A DNA stretch of 7,073 bases from Oligosphaeraceae bacterium (GTDB lineage Bacteria; Verrucomicrobiota; Lentisphaeria; Oligosphaerales; Oligosphaeraceae), in contig JAAYYJ010000289.1 of the NCBI GenBank assembly GCA_012515455.1, forward strand, positions 1 through 7,073, given 5' to 3'. The position numbers were made by a program, and so were the translations under genes. Position 1 is the stretch's first letter; the number at the start of each line of letters is the position of its first letter. The notes beneath the pieces are model-generated. The model saw nothing but the letters and a program-made list of their open reading frames with translations, made no database searches and was not told the DNA's origin. This document shows, piece after piece, positions 1 to 4,606 of the stretch.

Positions 1-1
1 G

Positions 2-310
2 GCTGTGCTGCTCTGGGCTGTGGTGCTGCAGCTGCCCCGTAGTGCAGTGGTACTGCAGGAGGATGCCTCCGGCAAGACCTGGCGGCAGAGCGGCGAGATG
101 AGCTGCGCTTTCCCTTTGGCGGTGACCCAGTGGGACTCGCGGCTGCGCTACCAGGGCTGGGTCTGCCAGGACCGCATCCCGATGGGGAAGTACCGCTCCC
201 TGTCTGTCTGGCAGAAAGGCGAGCAGCGGATTACGGTTTTTCTCTGGCAGCTTAAAATCGGGCAGACCGGCTTCGCCTGGGGTGAGCGCGGCAGCGCTGA
301 GCCGGAGTAG
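2..310 (+). CDS. 3' part of an unrecognised small membrane/exported protein (5' end off window)
   Basis: The frame is open to the left edge of the window, so at most the last 102 residues are seen. A GTG at 5 could be the start, but nothing upstream is available to judge it. The first visible residues (LLWAVVLQL...AVVLQ) are hydrophobic and could be a signal peptide or membrane anchor. The rest is a compact soluble stretch rich in Trp, Gln and Gly, with two Cys (around C34 and C54 counting from the GTG) and short beta-like segments (RSLSVWQKG, ITVFLWQLKIG). I do not recognise the family and assign no function. A terminator at 372-400 ends its transcript, separating it from the kinase gene. 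Codon use resembles the rest of the window, and no overlapping alternative on the other strand looks better. Confidence 0.6.
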   Translation, partial: AVLLWAVVLQLPRSAVVLQEDASGKTWRQSGEMSCAFPLAVTQWDSRLRYQGWVCQDRIPMGKYRSLSVWQKGEQRITVFLWQLKIGQTGFAWGERGSAEPE

Positions 311-371
311 GTCTTGCCGGCAGGCGTGGTCGCGTAGCCAATATCTGAATTTCATATGCGTTGTGGTTTGC

Positions 372-400
372 CCCAGAGCCCGGCTTCTGGGTTTTTTTTT
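372..400 (+). terminator. Rho-independent terminator after the upstream small gene
   Basis: The left arm CCCAGAG (372-378) pairs with TTCTGGG (385-391): six Watson-Crick pairs plus one G-T pair around the loop CCCGGC. Nine T residues follow at once (392-400). Stem, loop and T-tract are all in the canonical + strand arrangement, 61 bases after the upstream stop codon. It lies within the 5' extension of the kinase reading frame (codons from an ATG at 356), which argues that this extension is not translated. Confidence 0.75.
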
Positions 401-451
401 GCCCACCGGGCGGTCCCATCCTTCTTCGATAGTCAACTGGATGCCAATCTG

Positions 452-1708
452 ATGATCCAAGCAAGTCCCATAGTTCAAGAACCTCCTCACACCGAGATCA
501 GCGACCGGGTGCGCCATAAAAAACAGTATACCCTGGCGCCTGGAGTGGTGCTGGGCAAGCATACCATCATCAAGCCGTTGGGGCATGGCGGCATGGGTGA
601 GGTCTATCTGGCTCTGCACGACACCCTGCAGGTGCAACGGGCCATCAAAATCCTGCCCAACCAGGAAGTAACCGCGAGTGCCCGGGCGCGGGAGAGATTT
701 ATGCGCGAAGCGCGTCTGGCTATCCAGCTGGACCATCCCAATATCGTGCAGGTCGTGGACGCGGATGTCGAGACCGAACTGGGGCTGTGCTACATCGTGA
801 TGGAGTACGTCGACGGAGGCACCGCCCGCTCAATGCTGAAGGCCACCGGGCCATTGCCTGAGAAGCGGGCCTTGCTGCTGGCTCTGAAAGTCAGCGAGGC
901 ACTGCTGGCGGCCGAGAAGATGCATCTGGTGCATCGTGACATCAAGCCGGACAACATCATGCTGAGCCGCAATGGCGTGGTCAAGCTGGCTGATCTGGGC
1001 ATTGCGAAGTGTTTTTGGGGTACTTTGCCGGAGGAGCGCAAGCAGGAGCGCAGCGGCATGACCGGGACGCCGGCCTACATCTCGCCGGAGCAGGCCCTGG
1101 ACCCCGACAATCTGGATATCCGGTCCGATTTTTACAGTCTCGGGGTGACCTTGTATGAATTGCTGACTGGCATCAAGCCCTATCAGGGGGCCAAGACGAT
1201 AGACATCATCAAGCAGACCTTCCATCAGTCGGTGCCGGACCCGCGGGCGATCGCACCTAAGCTCTCCAAGGCTTGTGCACTGCTGGTGATGCGTCTGATG
1301 GCCAAGGAAGCCGCAGACCGTCCGGCTGATGCGGCCACCTTGCGGGCTGAGATACTGGATGTGCTTAATGGCCGGGAGGAGATGCCGGAATTGGTGCATC
1401 ACTCAGGCAGCCGGCACGGGACGGCGCACACGGTGCGGGAGCCGGCGGCGGCAGGACACCTCCGGGGGGGACATGACTGGTTGAGGATCGGCATGGTCAC
1501 CGGCCTGACTCTGTTTGTCTGCCAGATAATACTGCTGCTGCTGTTTGATTATCTGGCCGAGGAACCGCGTTTTTTCCGGGGGCTGTACCTTGAGAGACTC
1601 ACGCCGCGGTCAACAGCCGCACAGGATGCTGAGGCTGACTGGCAGGAGGGATTATATCCGGTCCCGGGGGACGGGGATGAATTTCCGGCCTCTGGCACGG
1701 CGCCCTGA
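452..1708 (+). CDS. Membrane-anchored Hanks-type Ser/Thr protein kinase
   Basis: A 418-residue eukaryotic-type protein kinase that phosphorylates Ser/Thr on proteins, with its catalytic domain in the cytoplasm. From M1 at 452: glycine loop GHGGMGEV (about 44-51), the ATP-binding Lys in AIKIL (K66), helix-C Glu in MREAR (E86), catalytic loop HRDIKPDN (Asp 163, Asn 168), metal-binding DLG (D181; DLG in place of DFG is common in bacterial kinases), activation segment ending GTPAYISPEQ (205-214), and subdomain IX/XI residues in SDFYSLG and DRP. All catalytic residues are present, so it should be active. One membrane segment (about 356-376) follows a short His/Gly/Ala-rich linker. Only about 42 residues lie beyond it, with no PASTA or other sensor domain. 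The ATG at 356 would add 32 residues, but a terminator sits inside that stretch, so 452 is preferred; neither start has a clear Shine-Dalgarno. It lies upstream of the Tad genes but probably in a separate transcript. Confidence 0.9.
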   Translation: MIQASPIVQEPPHTEISDRVRHKKQYTLAPGVVLGKHTIIKPLGHGGMGEVYLALHDTLQVQRAIKILPNQEVTASARARERFMREARLAIQLDHPNIVQVVDADVETELGLCYIVMEYVDGGTARSMLKATGPLPEKRALLLALKVSEALLAAEKMHLVHRDIKPDNIMLSRNGVVKLADLGIAKCFWGTLPEERKQERSGMTGTPAYISPEQALDPDNLDIRSDFYSLGVTLYELLTGIKPYQGAKTIDIIKQTFHQSVPDPRAIAPKLSKACALLVMRLMAKEAADRPADAATLRAEILDVLNGREEMPELVHHSGSRHGTAHTVREPAAAGHLRGGHDWLRIGMVTGLTLFVCQIILLLLFDYLAEEPRFFRGLYLERLTPRSTAAQDAEADWQEGLYPVPGDGDEFPASGTAP

Positions 1709-1796
1709 AGAAGCACCGGAGAGCGGTACGCGCTGCGGTGGGCAAGCGTCCGGAACCGCATTTAGAGGCGTTGGAAAAGCAGCATGGAAGGGATGC

Positions 1797-1826
1797 TTGA
1801 CACGAATGTCCGCAACAACATAAAAT
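1797..1826 (+). promoter_or_regulatory. Sigma70-type promoter for the cpaB-cpaC operon
   Basis: A perfect -35 box TTGACA (1797-1802), an 18-base spacer, and a -10 box TAAAAT (1821-1826, one mismatch to TATAAT). The expected start point is about 1833-1834. It points toward cpaB and lies in AT-rich DNA unlike the surrounding genes. The T-runs right after it are not preceded by a GC-rich stem, so they are not a terminator. Confidence 0.65.
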
Positions 1827-1857
1827 TTTTTTAGTGTAATTTGTTTTTTTTAGTTTT

Positions 1858-1919
1858 TTTCACTTGCAAAACGGGAAAGAGGACGGATATTTATGTAGCA
1901 CTGCTTGGTTTCACTTGCA
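1858..1919 (+). repeat. 11-base direct repeat TTTCACTTGCA in the leader
   Basis: Identical copies at 1858-1868 and 1909-1919, offset by 51 bases. They lie just downstream of the predicted transcription start, where a repressor or activator could bind. An 11-base exact repeat within 60 bases is uncommon but can occur by chance. Confidence 0.4.
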
Positions 1920-1932
1920 CTTCTTAATTTTT

Positions 1933-2002
1933 GGGCCGGCGCTCAAGACCGTGTGGCGGGGTTTGTGGCCCGGGTTAAGATTTTGCCGGGCGGATAGTTT
2001 TT
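1933..2002 (+). promoter_or_regulatory. Possible alternative RNA folds (attenuator-like) in the Tad leader
   Basis: GCCCGG (1968-1973) can pair with CCGGGC (1986-1991) across a 12-base loop, and a TTTTT run follows at 1998-2002 after a six-base gap. This is a poor terminator-like element. Upstream GGGCC (1933-1937) is complementary to GGCCC (1967-1971), and CCGGC (1936-1940) to GCCGG (1985-1989). These pairings compete with the first hairpin, as in attenuators. The segments are short and GC-rich, so chance pairing is quite possible. Confidence 0.2.
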
Positions 2003-2025
2003 GCCAGTGCCAGTGCGAGGGGGGC

Positions 2026-2142
2026 ATGGCGGAGGTTGGCAGAGGGATTAGGGGACGTAATTCTGCTCCTGCCGAGGTGATGCTGATTTTGGTTGCTGCT
2101 GCCGGTGCAAAATTCGGAACCACAGCCCAAGGATGTGGATAA
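2026..2142 (+). CDS. Doubtful 38-residue ORF in the Tad leader
   Basis: An ATG at 2026 is preceded by a purine run GAGGGGGG (2017-2024), which could act as a ribosome site although its spacing is tight. It is followed by 37 sense codons and TAA at 2140-2142. The product starts MAEVGRGIRGRN and has a short hydrophobic middle (AEVMLILVAAAGA). It is not a Flp pilin: the hydrophobic stretch is too short and the usual Gly-Glu/Tyr processing motif is absent. It could be a leader peptide ahead of cpaB (46 bases downstream), or random. Confidence 0.15.
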   Translation: MAEVGRGIRGRNSAPAEVMLILVAAAGAKFGTTAQGCG

Positions 2143-2188
2143 TTTACCATACCAATCATTCAAGCAAGAAAGGCATCAAGAAAACTCA

Positions 2189-2968
2189 ATGAAAAATATC
2201 GTCCCTTTGATTTTGGCGGTAGTATTGGGCCTGGCCGCGGTTTTTGCCGTGAAGCGTCTGCTGACCCAGAGGGAAGCGCCAGGCGAAGAGAAGGTGGAGG
2301 TGGTGGTGGCCGCCCGTGATCTGCCGGAAAACACGGTTCTGGCCGAGACCTCCTTTGCCAGGAAAGCGGTCCCCCGCAATGCCATTCCCAAGAAAGCAGT
2401 GCCCTGGAGTCAGGTGCGTCTGCTGTTCAAGCAGAAATGCCAGCGGAATATCAGCAGTGGTGATTATTTGCTGTGGGATGACATTGGCAGTGCCGGCGGT
2501 TTAAGTGACATCATCGGCGAGGGGGAGTGGGCGGTGACGGTGTGTTTTGCCGATTCGGCCATCGCGACAATCCTGCGTCCTGGTGATGAAATCGCCATTG
2601 TCGCCTCTTTCGGCGCCACCATTTCGTCTGACAACAAGACGATTGTGGTCGGTAATGTGGCGTCGCCGCAGACCAAGGATGAGAAAAAAGAAATTACCAC
2701 GGTGTTGTTTCCCCGGGTCCGCATCCTCAGTGTGATTGGCACGGAAGACAAGCGGAGTCTGGTTTTGGCGATGACCCCGCAGCAGGTCCAGACGGTGATT
2801 GCGGCTCAGTCGGTAGCCAATCTCTATCCGGCTCTGCGCCGTCCCAATGATTCGAGCAACTTAAATCGCCTGGAGACGGGTATGATTGATGCAGATGCTT
2901 ACAACAAGATGCTCAAAGGTGTTAGTAATATCGAAATTCCCGCTGTCCCAGATGGAATGGTCAAGTAG
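2189..2968 (+). CDS. cpaB: Tad pilus assembly protein CpaB/RcpC
   Basis: A 259-residue protein, anchored in the inner membrane and facing the periplasm, that works with the secretin in Flp/Tad pilus biogenesis. An N-terminal membrane segment (about 4-22, VPLILAVVLGLAAVFAV) is followed by a SAF-type domain starting at EVVVAARDLPENTVL (about 37-51) and running to about 100. An RcpC/CpaB-type domain (about 101-225) contains AVTVCFADSAIATILRPGDEI and ends in VLAMTPQQVQTVIAAQ. The length fits the family. The frame is open upstream to 2093, but the ATG at 2189 puts the membrane helix at the N-terminus as in all CpaB proteins, so that start is used. Its Shine-Dalgarno is weak (AAGG about 15 bases upstream). 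The next gene, the secretin, begins 18 bases after the stop codon, indicating one operon. Confidence 0.88.
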   Translation: MKNIVPLILAVVLGLAAVFAVKRLLTQREAPGEEKVEVVVAARDLPENTVLAETSFARKAVPRNAIPKKAVPWSQVRLLFKQKCQRNISSGDYLLWDDIGSAGGLSDIIGEGEWAVTVCFADSAIATILRPGDEIAIVASFGATISSDNKTIVVGNVASPQTKDEKKEITTVLFPRVRILSVIGTEDKRSLVLAMTPQQVQTVIAAQSVANLYPALRRPNDSSNLNRLETGMIDADAYNKMLKGVSNIEIPAVPDGMVK

Positions 2969-2970
2969 GA

Positions 2971-2976
2971 AAGGAG
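2971..2976 (+). promoter_or_regulatory. Shine-Dalgarno site for cpaC
   Basis: AAGGAG lies 10 bases before the ATG at 2987, two bases past the cpaB stop. It is the clearest ribosome binding site in the window and supports the cpaC start, which also gives a clean signal peptide. Confidence 0.7.
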
Positions 2977-2986
2977 TGCCGAAGCG

Positions 2987-4495
2987 ATGAAAAGATTTAT
3001 TATCATTTTTGTGGGTTTGGTGGCCTCCGTGGTGTTTGCGGCTGGCAATGAACAACTTCAATTGATCAGCGGAGCGATGACGATGGTCGACGTGCCCTTT
3101 GTGATCAAGGGCTGCAGTGTCAGCAATCAGGAAGTGGCCAAGGTCAGTGTGTTGTCGGAGAAGCAGATGCAGGTTGTCGGCGGTCAGGCTGGCAGTGCGG
3201 ACATAATGGTCAGCGGCGAGAAAGAAAGTATCTTCTACACCGTGACCGTGACCGGAGATATCCGCGGGTTATATCGCGAATTGTCGGCGGACCTGGATTT
3301 CCTGCCGGAGCTGGAGATCACCCCCAGCGGCAGCAAGGTTGTCGTCAAGGGCGAACTTTCCAGCATTCCGAAGCTGGAGTTGTATCAGAAAGTGCTGAGT
3401 TTTTATCAGGGGTCGGTTCTGAGTCTGGTCACCTTCCGGCCCAAGCCGGAAGTCCTGAAACAGCTGCAGATCACCCTGGAGCAGGCCGGTTATGTCATGG
3501 TTCAGGAAGGTGCGGCATTTACGCCTGGTGATTTGCTGATCAAGTCGGTGGGTGACACGGTGGTGGTTGCCGGCAAGGTCTTCAGCCCTCAGGATTTGAG
3601 CAAAATCACGGAGATCCTCGAGTCCCAGAGCTGGCTGACTACCAAGGCCGGCCATGACAACAAGAAAGTCCGGGCGTTGTTAAACATCGAAGTCGCTCCA
3701 GAGATGCTGGAACTCGGTGCGGTTTATGTAGGTCTGGATAAGACTCAGCTGGAGCAGATCGGGATGAACTTCATGGAGGCCGGAATACCGATTTCCTTCA
3801 ATGCAAATTACGGCGGCAAAATCGACCGTCGTTTTGATTTCCATCGCGGTGGTGGCGGCTACAGCCTGAACACGGATTTGAATACTGTAATCAATTTGCT
3901 GGGCAAGAACACCAACAGCGTGTTCCGCCATGCCGGCTTCTTGTCCTTCAGCAGCAAGGACCAGGACCATGGCCGTTCCTTGCACAACGGCGGTACCTTG
4001 AAAGTGCGTCTGAATGGTACTGAGCAGAGTTCGTTGGAGAGTGTGAACTATGGTTTTACCATGACGGTCAAGGGTGGTCTGACTGGCAAGGATACCGTGA
4101 CCATGGAGATCGAGATCACCATGAGTTCACCGGTGCTGATGGAGAATGACGACTATGACCTGAAATCCAGCACCATCAAGACGATTGTGGTCTGCAAGTT
4201 GGATGAGACGGTCGCTTTGGGCGGTCTCAAGGAACTGTTGCAGAACAATGGCGGCCCGGACGGTATGCCGTATCTGCGGCATGTGCCCATCATCAACTGG
4301 TTTGTGGCGGAGAAGGATGTCTCGTATCAGGACAAAGAGTTCCTGATGCTGATCAGCCCGCAGCTGATGACCCAGGCCAAGCCGATTGAATTGCCACCCT
4401 CGCAGGAATTGCGGGATGTGGATGAAAATGCGGTCGAGGACCTGTTGACCGGGAAACGGGAGCAGCGCCGCTGGTACCGCTGGCTGCACTGGTAA
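2987..4495 (+). CDS. cpaC: Tad pilus outer-membrane secretin CpaC/RcpA
   Basis: A 502-residue secretin expected to form the outer-membrane channel of the Tad system. It has a signal peptide (about 1-19, MKRFIIIFVG...VVFAA). The pilus-secretin N domain (about 21-90) has the typical series of short beta strands (LQLISGAMTMVDV, VSVLSEKQMQVVG, ADIMV). Two BON-like segments follow (about 95-150 and 155-215, the latter with DTVVVAGKVFSPQDLSKI). The secretin core (about 228-462) opens with LLNIEVAPEM...QIGMNF and ends with a VPIINWFVAEKD...EFLMLISPQL motif. That corresponds to the family's VPxLGxLF...ELxIxVTP signature, but with Asn-Trp replacing the Leu-Gly-like positions. The tail is charged and ends in an aromatic cluster (RRWYRWLHW), which may help outer-membrane targeting. 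No lipoprotein box is seen in the signal peptide. A terminator follows at 4566-4594. Confidence 0.88.
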   Translation: MKRFIIIFVGLVASVVFAAGNEQLQLISGAMTMVDVPFVIKGCSVSNQEVAKVSVLSEKQMQVVGGQAGSADIMVSGEKESIFYTVTVTGDIRGLYRELSADLDFLPELEITPSGSKVVVKGELSSIPKLELYQKVLSFYQGSVLSLVTFRPKPEVLKQLQITLEQAGYVMVQEGAAFTPGDLLIKSVGDTVVVAGKVFSPQDLSKITEILESQSWLTTKAGHDNKKVRALLNIEVAPEMLELGAVYVGLDKTQLEQIGMNFMEAGIPISFNANYGGKIDRRFDFHRGGGGYSLNTDLNTVINLLGKNTNSVFRHAGFLSFSSKDQDHGRSLHNGGTLKVRLNGTEQSSLESVNYGFTMTVKGGLTGKDTVTMEIEITMSSPVLMENDDYDLKSSTIKTIVVCKLDETVALGGLKELLQNNGGPDGMPYLRHVPIINWFVAEKDVSYQDKEFLMLISPQLMTQAKPIELPPSQELRDVDENAVEDLLTGKREQRRWYRWLHW

Positions 4496-4565
4496 TCCGC
4501 AGCCGGGACGGTTCTCCGGTATTGCGTCTGGTGCAGTATTGTTCCAGGCAGTTGTTCTGCAAACT

Positions 4566-4594
4566 AAGCGAGGGCGTTGTGGCCCTCGCTTTTT
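4566..4594 (+). terminator. Strong intrinsic terminator between cpaC and the FHA-TadA gene
   Basis: A perfect inverted repeat: AAGCGAGGGC (4566-4575) pairs with GCCCTCGCTT (4582-4591), ten pairs around the loop GTTGTG, with T residues from 4590 to 4594. It lies 70 bases after the cpaC stop and ends only 12 bases before the next ATG (4607). No good promoter is visible between it and that gene, so read-through or partial termination probably tunes expression of the ATPase and later genes relative to cpaB-cpaC. It could also protect the 3' end of an upstream mRNA. Confidence 0.8.
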
Positions 4595-4606
4595 CCGAAA
4601 GAGTGT

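Larger units (their letters stand above)
1709..2188 (+). other. 480-base gene-free region: promoter plus long leader of the Tad operon
   Basis: No convincing protein gene or tRNA is visible here on either strand. From left to right it holds a GC-rich kinase 3' flank without a recognisable terminator, a near-consensus promoter (1797-1826), three T-tracts (1826-1832, 1844-1851, 1854-1860) and an 11-base direct repeat TTTCACTTGCA (1858-1868 and 1909-1919). After these come GC-rich complementary segments able to pair in alternative ways (1933-1991), a tandem GCCAGT pair (2003-2014), and a purine-rich stretch before the cpaB start. If transcription starts near 1834 the leader is about 355 nt, long enough for regulation at RNA level. 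No match to a known riboswitch class was recognised. Confidence 0.6.

Noticed and set aside
830..1402. 190-codon open frame on the - strand
   Set aside because: It is opposite the catalytic domain of the kinase, and its composition (many His, Gln, Leu) is typical of an antisense shadow.
1776..1799. Inverted repeat AGCAT...ATGCT as a terminator for the kinase gene
   Set aside because: The stem is only five pairs, no T-run follows it directly, and it overlaps the -35 box of the downstream promoter.
1864..2142. 92-codon + strand frame from a TTG in the Tad leader
   Set aside because: No ribosome site precedes the TTG, the composition is odd (many Cys, Trp, Gly) and no signal or domain pattern is visible. 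Only its last 38 codons, from the ATG at 2026, have a possible ribosome site, and these are listed separately with low confidence.
2113..2143. Second promoter close to cpaB (TTCGGA ... GATAAT)
   Set aside because: The -35 matches only four of six positions and the spacer would be 19 bases. It is much weaker than the promoter at 1797-1826.
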